Shown: piece by piece, positions 12,001-23,500 of the stretch | Numbering within the stretch: position 1 is the stretch's first letter | How the letters are laid out: the number at the start of each line of letters is the position of its first letter | DNA from: Scatophagus argus | Taxonomy: Eukaryota; Chordata; Actinopteri; Scatophagidae | Assembly: GCF_020382885.2 (NCBI RefSeq) | Contig: NC_058516.1 | Coordinates: 12,068,902-12,132,901 of the forward strand | Length of the DNA: 64,000 nucleotides | Reading direction: 5' to 3' | Notes under the pieces: generated by a model | Database searches by the model: none | What the model was told of the DNA's origin: nothing | The model's input: only the letters and a program-made list of their open reading frames with translations | Translations under genes and position numbers: made by a program

Positions 12001-13596
12001 CAGATCCTGCTGCTCCTGCTCTGCACTGTCCTCTCTATCCTCCCTGTCTCTCCTCTCTCCCTCTCCTTTTTCTCTCTATCTCCCCCTCTCCTTTCTCTCT
12101 CCCTGTCTCTCCTCTCCCCCCTCTCCCTCCCAGGCGGTCACAGCAGAAGGCCGTCTACACTGAGTCTGGTTCTGCTCGAGGTTTCTGCCTGTTAAAAGGA
12201 AGTTTTTCCTCATCACTGTCACCAAATGCTCACTCAGTGTGGAGTTTTGCCTTGGGACCTGTTTCTCTCTGATTCTCTTCTTTTTTTGAAAGTGTTGTTT
12301 ACACACCTGTAAAGTGTCTTGAGATAACTCTGTTATGAATTGGCACTTTAAATAAATTTGAATTGGATTTAAGTGGCTCCCCTCTTCCACCCTCAACCCC
12401 AAACTCTCAAATAGACTCTCACACATGAAGCTTCTCTGTGATAAACACACAGAGATCTGGACTCTGCCTTCACAAATTCTAATGATGCTGCTACAAACCA
12501 CTGTTTTTCACTATTTACACTGTTTACTGTATTATTTATATTATTACTTATTTTATTACATATATTACTTATATTTTTCCTGGCTTTGTTTTAATAATGC
12601 CTTGTTGCACAGCGGTTTCTTTATTAATGTACCTACTCTGTGTGCCTTTAAATTGCCCCCAGGGACAAATAAAGTGTTTTTGAATTGAATTGAATTTGAA
12701 TTACCCCACTGCTAAGTAGACGGTGTCACACCTAGCCTCCTGAAGGCTGAATCCCTCCCCCACTTCCTTTACCTTCACCTCTTGTCTGGTCACTTTCTGT
12801 GATGCCCTCACCCATGATCACAGCTCTATTGACATATGGTTTGTCACTGCCTCCCTCCAGCCTTCGGCTTCCTGCCGGTATCCCTTTGATCAATACCATA
12901 CCTCACCTTCCTTTCCCCTTTGTCAATTCCCCTGCTGACTGTATAAAATGTACTTCTCTTCCACTGCTCTCGGTCAGCACGAGGACCATCTCTTTGCCAG
13001 TCAGTTCACCAGTATACCAGTTTGCTCAGAAAACTCACATCACCTCTGAATTGGACTTCAGTGAATTTCTTTAACAATCTTCATCTAAAATGTATTAAAA
13101 AGACATAAACAATGGGCCAGACTGTTTACAAAACACACACAGTAGTTTATTTAGCACAAACAAGCCAGCTGCAGCAAATACTGTCAATTCAATAGACACT
13201 GATAATAAGTAGTTCCAACAAAAACTGTTGACAGTGTGTTCTGTGGATTGCCCATATTAATGGGGAAACTGTCTCTGGAAAAACAAGTTGCTGTTGAAAA
13301 GCATCATCTTTCAGAAACGAAGTGTGTTCATTTCTTTAAGCATATATATTGTATTTTACTTTGAAGTTAAACTAACATGCTTTTACAGTTTACAGTTTTT
13401 CATTTTCTTTGAAGATGTGACATAAATGTCAGATTTTCTTTTGATTCCTCAGCTGTCAATGGAGAACATCAAACGTCTGAACCAGTCTCTGTTCCCTCCC
13501 TCCACCAGCAACATGCAGTCTTTATGTGAAGAAGGTTTCAGTGATACTGTGAGGTTCCTAAAGAGAGAGGCCTGGATGAGCTTGACAGTCAGCTAA
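5854..13596 (+). CDS. pnpla4: Patatin-like phospholipase domain protein 4, six coding exons
   Basis: This is a complete gene of six coding exons joined by GT-AG introns, totalling 257 codons; human PNPLA4 (GS2) is 253. The family hydrolyses triacylglycerol and retinyl esters and can transfer acyl groups, acting at lipid droplets and membranes. The patatin fold is visible: a glycine-rich oxyanion stretch SGFLG at residues 11-15, the nucleophile elbow GASAG at 41-45 with Ser43, and the second dyad residue Asp163 in DGG at 163-165. Both dyad residues sit at the positions known for the human protein. The start is the ATG at 5854, because the protein begins MKILNLSFAASGFLG as in the family and the sequence just upstream (ctgtgcag) looks like an intron acceptor. 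Exon phases join without a frameshift. It is convergent with sts downstream. Identity is very secure; start and borders are manual. Confidence 0.95.
6075..6160 (-). repeat. Diverged fragment of (TTGAA)-tailed repeat core
   Basis: Carries gagcaagccctgggcaaca, gtggcgag and ccttttagaaggcag, matching the shared core of the dispersed repeats (for example 58680-58745). It starts about 40 bases after the exon 1 donor of pnpla4. Confidence 0.65.
7001..7732. mobile_element. 732-base element with ~62-base inverted ends
   Basis: The left arm (7001-7066, gaagagcttaagttggggca) is the inverse of the right arm (7670-7732, tgccccaacttaagctcttc), with few mismatches over about 62 bases. I see no transposase between them. 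It is a foldback or MITE-like element inside pnpla4 intron 1. Confidence 0.75.
8060..8154 (+). CDS. pnpla4: pnpla4 coding exon 2
   Basis: Ninety-five bases between ttttgcag and gtaatt. It codes HCKQFTYGFADSVRQQQFG and then AVTPGYNFMLTLR, matching the conserved patatin segment around AVTPGY. It ends in phase 2 and joins exon 3 to complete an Arg codon. Confidence 0.93.
9745..10180 (+). mobile_element. Tc1/mariner transposase C-terminal relic
   Basis: Plus-strand frames give FLFQHDCAPVHKARSIKTWL, then after a stop HSPDINPTELLWDGWEQRL and EWAKKFQNLVKALPIRVE. D...PDxNPxExLW is the third catalytic region of Tc1-like transposases. The frame has an in-frame stop. It lies in pnpla4 intron 2. Confidence 0.75.
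10442..10577 (+). CDS. pnpla4: pnpla4 coding exon 3
   Basis: Follows attctccag and ends in AAG before gtacac. It codes GIEEILPNEAHSLANDRLHI, the middle of the patatin domain, up to TREELVK. One base completes the split Arg codon from exon 2, then 45 whole codons follow. Confidence 0.93.
10882..10947 (+). CDS. pnpla4: pnpla4 coding exon 4
   Basis: Sixty-six bases, 22 whole codons, between tttcccag and gtaaag. It codes ALLASSYVPIYAGLKP and the residues after it, a strongly conserved patatin block just before the catalytic aspartate. Confidence 0.93.
11318..11470 (+). CDS. pnpla4: pnpla4 coding exon 5
   Basis: Fifty-one codons between ttattag and gtgagt. It begins KWIDGGFTDSLPILPVGRT and carries the catalytic dyad residue Asp163 in the DGG motif. 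Confidence 0.94.
11690..11839 (+). mobile_element. tRNA-like short repeat, 5' part
   Basis: Begins near cagtggtgcggtggttagca and carries the B box GGTTCGAATCCCGG, then gagtttgcatgttctccctg. It is cut off at accaaaaaca, where the next repeat begins, as if the two were joined before or during insertion. It lies in pnpla4 intron 5. Confidence 0.8.
11840..12372 (+). repeat. (TTGAA)-tailed dispersed repeat, subtype A
   Basis: Contains a CT-rich block, gtctacactgagtctggttc, the core gcctgttaaaaggaagtttt, and the tail cttgagataactctgttatg...aataaatttgaattgg. Other copies of the same subtype are at 18601-19112, 28029-28135, 29801-30385 and 36520-36763. Confidence 0.85.
12480..12705 (+). repeat. LINE-like 3' end
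   Basis: AT-rich sequence ending cccccagggacaaataaagt followed by (TTGAA)n, the kind of 3' end seen on several fish CR1/L2-like LINEs. No reverse transcriptase sequence accompanies it. Confidence 0.5.
13453..13596 (+). CDS. pnpla4: pnpla4 terminal coding exon 6
   Basis: Follows attcctcag and codes LSMENIKRLNQSLFPPST onward to the TAA stop at 13594-13596. The LNQSLFPPS block matches the conserved C-terminus of the family. Confidence 0.93.
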   Translation: MSMENIKRLNQSLFPPSTSNMQSLCEEGFSDTVRFLKREAWMSLTVS

Positions 13597-13858
13597 CCTC
13601 ATGGAAAGAACCTGAACATGCACTGAAGTACCATTTACATGAATGTGAAAAGGAATTTTATGGATTATACTGTGTATAATTTTGGTTTGATTTTAGTTTT
13701 TTAAAATTTCAAGACCGGATCAGTGAACACTTTCTGTGTGCACATATGCTCTGCTTATATTTATCGCATGTTCTCTGGAGACATACATCTTGTTGCTTCA
13801 CATTGTTGTTCATTTTTTGGTGTAAAATGAGTGATAAAATTACGAATACAAATATGAA

Positions 13859-13864
13859 AATAAA
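13859..13864 (+). terminator. pnpla4 polyadenylation signal candidate
   Basis: A canonical AATAAA lies 263 bases after the pnpla4 stop. It is the first canonical signal I found in the 3' UTR, so the transcript probably ends shortly after it. Confidence 0.6.
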
Positions 13865-14638
13865 CTAACAAATTAGTAATATTCACATCTTCTGGCTGAA
13901 ATGACTTTTTTCTGTTGGAACGTATTCTGGTTCCATATCATTTCTTCTTAATTGTGTTGTGTACAACATTTTTTTCTGAAGGGAGAAAAACAGGCCAGTA
14001 AGTACAATATTTTTGCTGTTGTGGCTGCATAAATACAGGTAGTCCATAAGTGCTTAAGTTATTTTAAATAAAATAGAGCTGTCAGTGCGCCCTGTCATGT
14101 AACACAATAGCATCCAAACTTGGCATTGGCCTCCTTGAGTCTCTTGAAGTTTTGGAAATTATTAAAAATAAATGCTATAACCAATGGGATTGCCTGTTAG
14201 GAAAACATCTCCGCATATTCTTCATTTGTGAAGGATAGTATGATGTCATGTTTACATCAAACTGCATTATAGTCTTATGTTATGCTATGACAGGAACCAA
14301 TTTCAGCTAACTAGTTAGCTTGCTAAAATAGGCAGCAGGGTTAGGGTTAATTTATTATTATCCAAGTGTTAAAAACAATCCTCACTCCAAAGAGTCTGCC
14401 TCGAGCAGCAGGGAAATCAGTCACATTTGACCTTGCTCTGCTGGCTTCTACCTTGCAACATTTTGTGTGTATTTTTTTAAAAAATATAACATTGCATGGA
14501 GACAAATGTGAAGGTCTTTAAAAGTTTCTTTATCATCTCAATCACCACGGACAGCCAGTGTAATGAAGAAATGAAGATTTTAACCACATTCCAGTACTGT
14601 ACATGTAATATACAAGACTATATACATTAGACTATATA
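13865..14638. other. Intergenic between pnpla4 and sts
   Basis: AT-rich with no recognisable exon, RNA gene or element. Confidence 0.5.
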
Positions 14639-14648
14639 CTCTAACCCA

Positions 14649-14850
14649 CATATGTCAAACCGGTCCACAGGAGGGCCGGTGTGGCTGCAGGTTTTTGTGC
14701 CAACTAACCAAGAGCACACCGTTTGACCAATCAACTGTCTGAAGACGTTGATCAGTTGATTAAATGAGTCAAGTCTGGTGTGCTGCTACTTGGTTGGAAA
14801 GAAAACCTGCAGCCACACCGGCCCTCCTGTGGACCAGTTTGACATGCCTG
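14649..14850. mobile_element. hAT-like foldback MITE with target duplication
   Basis: About 202 bases whose two ends are near-perfect inverted copies (atgtcaaaccggtccacagg left, cctgtggaccagtttgacat right) over more than 45 bases. It is flanked by the direct repeat CTCTAACCCA at 14639-14648 and 14851-14860. There is no coding capacity. A hAT origin is suggested by end structure and a duplication of about 8-10 bases. Confidence 0.85.
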
Positions 14851-14860
14851 CTCTAACCCA

Positions 14861-16060
14861 TGTTAAACAGCAGGACTGGCAGGCTATATACAGACAGTTC
14901 CCTGCAGGCACACACACACACTGTGGAACCTCTGGGCCTCTGAACTGTAAGCTCAGCTACAACCCAGGTAGCACAGAAACTGACAGAGGGTCATGAATCT
15001 GCTTCTGACCGTCAGAGCTCCAGCAGATTCTGCATTTCCTGCATGGACACAGAGTCTGACAGCAGTTCCTGCTACAATGATATGAGGTCTATCACTCTCC
15101 TAAAACACACTATGTAACCACAGTGGTACACCACCTACAGTGATTCTCCTCTGCAGTCTTCTGTTCTTTTTTAAAAGGTCCACTGTAGAGTTTTGGACCT
15201 CTGGTAGTGCTAGAGAACTGTTTTTTTCCATTTGTGGGTTCACCATACATGTACATGAGGAGGCACGTGCACATAGGAAACACGGTCCTAACCCTGGTTT
15301 CACTATATTCCACTGATGGGAGTGACTGCCAAGATATACAGCAGTATACACGCAAAGGCAGAGAAGAAGACTGCTGACACGTAAACATGGTTGTAAATAC
15401 TTTAACTGGCTTGGCAAATGTCTTGTGCAGAAAGTAAAGAGTTCACTATAACTGCTGGTTGACTAACAGCTAAAGTCTTACAGATTTAACTTTTGTTTGT
15501 GTTTAAGAAAACTCCACCTTCCCCCTTTAAGAAATTTTCGGGAAACCCAACACCCTCAGAAAACACTTTTTGGACCTAGGTCTGAATAACATATCAGTTA
15601 AACACACACACTTACACACCTTGTATGCCATAAAAATATTTTATAAATATGAATCAGATTTCTGAAATGATCTCTCAACTAACTTAACTGTACTGCTGAC
15701 TGTAGCACAACTGCAAAGGCATCATAATTGAAATCATTTAAATGTATTTAATTTAAATTAATTTAATGATAATTAATTTCATATGTATTAAATAAATTAA
15801 TTAAAGGTTAATAAAATATTGAGCAGTATGAACTGATTCATTCTTCTCTCTTTCTTCTGTCTCTCTCTCTCTTTTTTTGTTCTAGAGATAAGCCTTGCAT
15901 GTCTCTGTAACAACTGAGCTCTGTCCAGTTTGGATTGTTTTTCATTTTTGATTTAGACAAAGTTCTTGTATAGTTGCCTGTTGTACTTTGTTGTCAGCAG
16001 TGGTATCAGAATATTTCAAATTATTCCAAGGCATTATTTATTCTGGTAATGAGCTTTAAT
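14861..16060. other. Intergenic, no feature assigned
   Basis: Includes a very AT-rich stretch at 15720-15820 built of taaattaatt-like steps and a CT tract near 15860. I see no gene. Confidence 0.5.
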
Positions 16061-16067
16061 AGAGGTA

Positions 16068-16735
16068 CAGTTAGGTCCATATATATACCGTATTTTCCGG
16101 ACTATAGCCGCTACTTTTTTCCCACGCCTTCAACTCTGTGGCCTAAACAATGATGCGGCTAATCTATAGATCTTTACGGGCTAACGGCCTGGTGATGCGA
16201 AGAGGAAGACGCTAGTTTTAATCTTAACTTTTAACAGTAATATTGTGCGTCATGCACATACCGTCATCTTGGACCCCAACATGAGGTCTAAAAAGGTGTC
16301 TATGCAAGTGAAAGAGGAGGTCACTGGCGTTTATTGATGACCATACTGCTAATAAAAGTAGCAGCATGAATTCTGAAGTGTACAGGGCTATACTCTCTGC
16401 TCCCATTCTGTCAAATGATGAAAACTAGGATGGGAGGCTGCTTCATATTGCAGATGGATAATAACCCAAACCATACAGCAAAGGCAACTTTCTCCAGGCA
16501 AAGAAGTGGGATATTCTTCACTGGCCTAGTCAGTCACCTGATCTCAACCCAATACAACATGCTTTTTACTTACTGAAGACAAAACTGAAGGCAGAAAGAA
16601 TGACAAACAAGCAACACCTGAAGGCAGCTGCAGCAAAGACCCAGCAAAAGGTCTCAAAGGAGGAAACCTGGCAATTGGTCATGTCCATGGGTTCCAGTCG
16701 CTGGCTGCAAAGAACTTTCATCCAAAGGATAAAAA
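16068..16735 (+). mobile_element. Tc1-like relic interrupted by a MITE fragment
   Basis: A left end cagttaggtccatatatat resembles a fish Tc1 terminus. It is interrupted at 16088-16245 by a fragment starting accgtattttccggact. The remaining part codes pieces of a transposase C-terminus: DNNPNHTAK, SPDLNP-like and NKQHLKAAAAKTQQKVSKEE. Stops and frameshifts are present. Confidence 0.65.
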
Positions 16736-16816
16736 CAATCCTTGTATTTGTAATTATATTAGTTTTGACTCATCATTTTAATTTAATTGTTTTTTTCGAT
16801 GTCAGTCTATTTAAAT

Positions 16817-17055
16817 TACCGTAATTTCCGGATTTTTGAGCGCATATGAATATAACTCACTAAATTTCAAAAGGAAAAAAAACTTTTATAAGCCTAAGCC
16901 GCAGGTGACCACGTTGTCAGTCTCTCTTTCCTTGTCGCTCTTAGTGTCACTTTTGTCTTGAGGCAACATCCATAAATTAGCCGCATCATTATTTAAGCTG
17001 CAGGGTTTAAAGCGTGTGGAAAGAAGTAGCCTCTTATAGTCCGGAAATTACGGTA
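16817..17055. mobile_element. 239-base MITE with 16-base inverted ends
   Basis: The ends are taccgtaatttccgga and its exact inverse tccggaaattacggta. There is no coding capacity. The same end, diverged, starts the fragment at 16088, so both belong to one family. Confidence 0.85.
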
Positions 17056-17144
17056 GTTACTTTCCATGAATTACGGTAAGTCTTCAGAATAGAGGTGCCG
17101 ATTTCAAATCACTTAGCTGTTTTGTATCACATTGTTTATTTCAA

Positions 17145-18600
17145 GGATTCAAGGATTCAAGGAGCTTTATTGTCATTTCACACACGTAGAACATGAGTGG
17201 AACGAAATTAGTTTCCCCGGTCCCAGTATAAGCCCAATTGCCTAACAAAAAATAAATATAATATACACAACGCTATATAATATAAGAGCAGTGGAATATA
17301 AAGAGAAAACAGTAGATGATATAAACACCAGTGTAAACAGTATAGACAGTAGTGCAAATGGCGGACAGGGTAGTGCAAATGACAAAGTTCTGTGCAAATG
17401 CTGCATTGTGCAAAATGTTCCATGTGTGGTTGTTTGTGTGTTTGTTGGTATGTGAAGTGTGAGTTTGGCAGCAGGGGCTACAGAGGACCTCCAGAGTTCA
17501 ACAGTCTCACAGCTTCTGGGAAGAAGCTGTTCCTCAGTCTGGTGGTCCTGCTCTTGATGCTCCGCAGCCTCCTGCCTGAGGGGAGAGGGGCAAACAGTTT
17601 GTGTGAGGGGTGGGTGGAGTCCTTCATGATGCAGGAGGCCCTTTTCCTGCACCTGGAGGTGTAAATGTCTGTGGTGGTGGACAGGCTGTGTCCCACAGTC
17701 TTCTGTGCAGCTTTCACCACCCTCTGCAGAGCTTTTTTCTCTGCTGCAGAGCAGCCGTGCCACACAGTGATACAGGAGCACAGGACGCTCTCCACCACAC
17801 ATCTGTAGAAGGATGTGAGGACTGAGCTCCCCAGTCCGGCACGCCTCAGCCTCCTGAGGAAGTAGAGGCGCTGGTGTGCCTTCCTGATGAGGCAGGAAGT
17901 GTTGTTGCTCCAGGTGAGGTCGTCCGTTATGTGGACGCCCAGGTACCTGAAACTGGAGACCACTTCCACCGCTGTCCCTCCGATGTACAGGGGAGGGAGG
18001 GGGAGATGTCTGCCCCTTCTGAAGTCCACGATCATCTCCTTGGTCTTTTTCACGTTGATGCAGAGGTTGTTCTCTCTGCACCAACCCTCCAGGCGTTCCA
18101 CCTCCTGCCTGTAGTCGGCCTCGTCGCTGTTGGCGATGCGTCCAACCACAGCTGTATCATCCGCAAACTTCACGATGAGGCAGCTCGGATGTTGTGCTGA
18201 GCAGTCGTGTGTTAGCAGGGTGAACAGGAGGGGGCTCAGCACACAGCCCTGGGGAGAGCCGGTGCTGAGGGTGATGGGGGAGGAGGAGATGTCATGTATC
18301 TTCACTGTTTGGGGCCTGTCTGTCAGGAAGTCCAGGACCCAATTGCAGAGGGTGGAGCTCAAACCGAGAGTACTGAGCTTGTGGATCAGTGTTTGCGGAA
18401 TGATCGTATTAAAAGCAGATGTGAAATCCACAAAGAGAAGGCGGACATAGGAGTCTTTATTCTCTAGGTGGGTGAGAGTTGTGTGGACCACAGAAGATAT
18501 GGCATCCTCTGTGGATCGGTTCTTCCTGTATGCGTATTGGTGTGGATCCACAGTGACGTCGATGCAGTCTCTGATTATGTATGAATCATCATCTCAGCTG
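17145..18600 (-). mobile_element. CR1/L2-like LINE, reverse transcriptase ORF 3' half
   Basis: An uninterrupted frame of 357 codons (18551 down to 17478) codes reverse transcriptase: [47 protein letters not shown], the catalytic FADD in [12 protein letters not shown], and [15 protein letters not shown], then a C-terminal [11 protein letters not shown] and [10 protein letters not shown]. The 3' end is ccttgaatccttgaatcctt after a tgacaataaagc signal. It is 5'-truncated at about 18600, where another repeat abuts. The open frame suggests a young copy. Confidence 0.9.
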
Positions 18601-19112
18601 TGTATTTATTCAATTCAATTCAATTTTATTTAAAGTGCCAATTCATAATACAGTTATCTCAAGACACTTTACAGGTGTGTAAACAACAACAACAACAACA
18701 AAAAACAACCAAAAAGAGGAGAATCAGAGAGAAACAGGTCCCAGGGCAAAACCTCACACTGAGTAAGCATATGGCGACAGTGGCGAGGAAAAACTTCCTT
18801 TTAACAGGCAGAAACCTCGAGCAGAACCAGACTCAGTGTAGACGGCCTTCTGCTGTGACCGCCTGGGAGGGAGAGGGGGGAGAGGAGAGACAGGGAGATG
18901 GAGAGAGACAGGAGAGGGCGAGATAGAGAGAAAAAGGAGAGGGAGAGAGGAGAGACATGGAGGATAGAGAGAACAATGCAGAGCAGGAGCAACATTCTTC
19001 ACTTTTTGTGCAACTTTTTTCTCAACGTAGAATGTACAAAGTTCATTTAATTATCATTCTTCACAGGGTTTTACAACAGAAGGTTGTAGTACTTTACGCC
19101 ACTCATAAAGCA
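18601..19112 (-). repeat. (TTGAA)-tailed dispersed repeat, subtype A
   Basis: Minus-strand copy with tail at 18606-18660, core near 18790-18810 and a CT-rich block to about 18990. Beyond that, 18990-19112 matches 29801-29925 in inverse, so the repeat unit extends about 120 bases further 5' than the core alone. Confidence 0.85.
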
Positions 19113-19689
19113 AAAATGCATGCAAAACATGTAGCCCAGTTGACAGGGGCAGACACATTAATACATGATCAGCAGAAACACACTGAGACCACCCAGAAAG
19201 GAAACATAGCTCTGCTTCTTTTAATGAGAGCCGATCAAAGAGTTACATTCATAGCACAGACCTACTTTCGCAAGTGACAGTGTTTGACAGTTGTCATGTG
19301 TTTGAGCTGTACTGTAAACATCAAGACTATTCAAGTTGCTAAAATGACCAAAAGAGAGGAGTGTAAAGACACCAAAGACAGTACTATTGCAGGGCCCTCT
19401 GGTTTACATTGTGAAACACTGTTGAACTTACAGTACCAGTTTTTGTTGATGGATTTACAACTGTCTGTCATTATTTGCTAAAAATGATCTTTAAAGATGT
19501 TGGTAGGTATGTTTTACAAGGAAAGTACCTATTCTTACTCAAGCTATGCACAGTCAAATGAGCTGATCTTGGTTAGCGGCTGCAGTTGTGCGAAGTAAGA
19601 CTGCACCATTTTATTCACCTGAGAGGATTCTGAATTCAATTCAATTCTGAATGAAAGATAACAGCAAGGTTTCATGTCTCTTTTCAAGC

Positions 19690-20015
19690 ATTGTAAGATA
19701 AGGCTTCTAGACTAGAGGAGAGGTTATTAATGTTGCCCATGGCCCCAGCACTGCCTCAATGACATTTTAATTTCATAGAGGCAGGACATACAATTGGGTG
19801 TCATCTGCATAGCAATTTCAGTCAGTGGCAAGTCTATGCAAGATGTGCAATTGTAAATAAGAGGGGAACCAAAATAAATCCTTGAGAAACCCCACAAAAT
19901 AACAGAGCATATGAGGAGGAGGTATCTTCATGCATTACAGAAAATGACTTGTTTAACAGACAGGAAATGAACCAATCCAGCAGCATATCATTAATTCCAG
20001 TTCTTTGCAGTTAAC
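19690..20015 (-). mobile_element. LINE reverse transcriptase relic with YADD
   Basis: On the minus strand, diverged frames show CGVSQGFILVPLLF and then YADDTQLYV, the catalytic region of L2-type reverse transcriptases, separated by stops and frame changes. It lies just beyond the stop codon of sts and probably overlaps or follows its 3' UTR. Confidence 0.7.
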
Positions 20016-20182
20016 ATGTGGGCTGGCTTAATGATCACCCCTCTTTATAACAACCAGCCTTTAAAAATACCCCTGTATTTCTCAACCTCATGTTGAATAA
20101 CAGGTAAAACAAACATTTTTCTCCTATTATTAGTTTCATTGTCAGCCACTAAAATGGCTTTCTATTGCAGCCTAACCACAAC

Positions 20183-20535
20183 CTATTCATCCTGCTGGTA
20201 CTGACAGAAATGACTGAGTGTAGACCCGCAGGGCTGCAGCCAAGGTTTCCACATCACGTTCCATGCAGATAGCTGGCTCTCCACAGGCGTCATCGACCTC
20301 TGATGCTTCTTCACTGCTTCCTCCATCAGAGCTAAGATGGCGTGAAAGTCTGGCTCAGTGTCAGGGGTCTGAGGCATAGTCTCTGATGGGTCCTTCGAGA
20401 GATCAAAGAGCAGTGGAGGATTGTGATAGGTCACATAGTCTGGAGTGCAGAAGCAGACATGTGTGTGGAAACAGGCTGTCTCATTCTCTGGGTAGAAGTT
20501 CGGCGTGAAGTAAAATGCCTTCCATACTGAGCTAC
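20183..20535 (-). CDS. sts: sts terminal coding exon 9
   Basis: Follows ttcttcag. It codes [17 protein letters not shown], the cysteine motif [29 protein letters not shown] and WKPWLQPC, and ends at the TAG read from 20185 to 20183. This is the typical C-terminus of the STS/ARS Xp22 group. Confidence 0.94.
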
Positions 20536-23500
20536 CTGAAGAAAAATAAATAAAACTTAGCATATTATTTAGGCAGTTTGAGTGCATAAAGCGTTGGTCA
20601 CCATTATAAAAGATGATAACCTTTGATACTGGATACTTGGAGCTACTGATAGCCAGCACGAACAAACAGGGACGATCAATAGTAAAAACCCATTGACAAA
20701 GACTCTGTAATATGTTTAGACTTACTGTTACGGGGATGCCATCTAACTGCATTCAAGTAGCTGTTGCAATAATGGAAGAGAAACTCATGCTTGGACCTTT
20801 CAGTTCTCCCTTGGAGCAAATCCATGAGGTCATGACCATCTATCTCCCTGCAGACCAGAGAACAGGAATCAACAGTAAATCATCTCTATATGTAAGCTGA
20901 AATCAGCAACAGCATGTATATCCCGATACAACAATTGTTATGGTAATTCAACTAAGAAATGGTTCAATATACCCATACATACCATACTTCATCACAGTTG
21001 ATTATTTCCTTCTTTTATTTAAAACTTCCATACAAAGAAAACAACTGCCTCACATGACACTTAAGAAGATAAAAGACCTAAAAAGTAAAAAATTCCAAAT
21101 GGAAGCTTTTCCGCTCTGCATTTAGAATTTCACTGTACTCTTCCATGTTTTCTTATCACTCTTCATCTGCAGAAGTTGGCAAACCAGTTTGCAAGTGTAT
21201 TACCGCCACCAACTGTCTTTCCTTTATGTCATGTGAGAACACGGTATGCTGCTCTCCACCCCCTCCATGATCTGCACTATAGTCTTACCTCTGGAATGCT
21301 CTACCTCAAGGTTTGCATCAGCAAACATTACTTCATTTGAGTTGCAACCAGAACAATCCTACTGTGAATCACAAAGGCTGATGAAACCCTCGGATCAAAG
21401 TCTCTGAAAGCCCCAAACCCTCTTCATTAACAAACATGTTGTGTTCAGATCCTGGATCAGTTTCTCTGAGCCCAGAGAATCACACAGGCTCCCTTTGCCT
21501 CTCCCTTTTATCAAATGTGACCTAGATTTTAGGCTCCACTTGTTTTGACTGACATCTGGAAGGAATGTTATGTCACTGCTACGCAGCCTCACCTGTCCTC
21601 TGGGACCAAAGCTCCGCTCAGCTGCACCACTGTGGGAAACAGGTCCATGTTGCTGGTGGGCTCGTCTACCTGTCTGCCAGCAGGGATGTTCCCTGGCCAA
21701 CGCAGAATTCCCGGGACCCGGATTCCACCCTCCCAATTTGTGGATTTCCCTGCTGCTCAGATGACAAAAAAAAAAAAAAAAAGAACACAAAGTGATGAAA
21801 GTATTTTTCATCCAGCTAACACATCTCAGCATGACTTGTCTCAAAACAGTGCAGGGTTGTTAACTAAAGGACCAACTCGCTTCTTAGGACTGTGTACTTG
21901 AACGCATAAAAGAGAATAGCAGACAGTGGCTGCCTTACAAAACACTCACTGCTCTTTGAATCCAAACATAAAGATTACATAAAATCTAAGTCCACACTGT
22001 GAGCCTTTGTCTGGCAGCCAGTCTCAAATCTTTGACAAGAGTCTGCTGCTGACTTTCTGAGGACAAACCAGCGCACCACTCTTCTGATGTGAATAAAATA
22101 AGCATTCTTGTTTTGAATAACTCTTTTATTCCTGATCTATATTTCTAGCCACTTCACACAGAGAGTTTAGTAACATTTTGTTTTAGAGGTGCATCATTTC
22201 CTAATGATTTCCTGGAGAGTTTCCTGGATTGAACAGATTAAACAGAAAGAGAGAGTTCTGAAACAGAGTTTCTAAGCAGTTCAAGAGTTATTTCCTAACA
22301 TGAAAACTCAACTGAAACCCAATTAAGCGTCCATTCATTAATTCCTCTATTGATTATTAAAAACTATATGCATTGAATTGTTTGTTTTTCTGTTCGCCTG
22401 ACCTGTTGTGCTTGACTGAAACTTAAAACTAGAACTTTCAACTATTCATTACTTAATTTTTTGGAAGTGTACCAATTGAACATGGTCTCCATTTTAGTGG
22501 TGTAGTGTAAAAATAACAATAATAAATCATTGCAGAAGGTCAAACTAATTAAAAATTTAAGCTTTTGTACATGCAGTATTCAAACTCCATGCGGAAAGAA
22601 CCCAGCCATCGATTTGATGCCGGGCGACTGAGATTTACTGACATCATCACCCAAGTTACATTGGCATGCATACACCAGGCATACTTTAAACCATCCATCC
22701 ATCCATCTTCTTCCGCTTCACCCGGGACCGGGTCACGGGGGCAGCAGCTCGAGCAGGGATGCCCAGACTTCCCTCTCCCCAGACACTTCCTCCAGCTCTT
22801 CCGGGTGGACCCCAAGGCGTTCCCAGGCCAGCCGAGTGACATAGTCCCTCCAGCGTGTCCTGGGTGTTCCTCGGGGCCTCCTCCCAGTGGGGCAGTCTTT
22901 GGTATTACTTTATTTTTATTTATTTATTTTTTAATTTTATTTATTTATTTATACAGCACCTTATACAATCAAAATTGTCTCTAGATGCTTTACAGAGACC
23001 CAGAGCCTGAACCCCCGAGCAAGCAGACAGTGGCAAGGAAAAACTCCCTTTTAACAGGAAGAAACCTTGAGCAGGACCCCGCTTGCAAGGGAGAACTATC
23101 CTGCTGATAGTCGGCCGGGTGAAGGGGTGGGGAGGAGGTAGACAGGACAGAGAGGATGAAAGAGAGAGAGAGAGAAACATACATGCAATAAACATCATAA
23201 ATTACAAAGGACAAACATGACAGGTTGTTATAATTGGAATTCTAATTTTGGAGGGAAGAATAATCATACTCTTTAGGGTGTTCAGTTTAATAGGTTTTGC
23301 TATAGCTGGGAGGGATATGAAATTATAGATTTACAATCACTTTTACTGAATTTGCACAAATTTTTAAGAGAAATTTGATTTTTATTTTTATTTATTCATT
23401 TATTTAGTCCTTGTGTTAACATGTTCTAATCCTAATTTATGTAGATGTTTCATCTGAGGCTAATGTTTCTCAACTATTTCGCCTTTGTCATGTTTTACCG

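Noticed and set aside
11775..12272. 165-codon plus-strand frame in pnpla4 intron 5
   Set aside because: It spans the junction of two dispersed repeats and is explained by CT-rich repeat sequence.
17478..18551. Long 357-codon open frame as a host gene
   Set aside because: It carries reverse transcriptase motifs ([13 protein letters not shown]) and a LINE 3' tail, so it is a mobile element.
21545..21901. Plus-strand open frames of up to 118 codons
   Set aside because: They are the antisense of sts exon 7, whose minus-strand frame is clearly coding and spliced.
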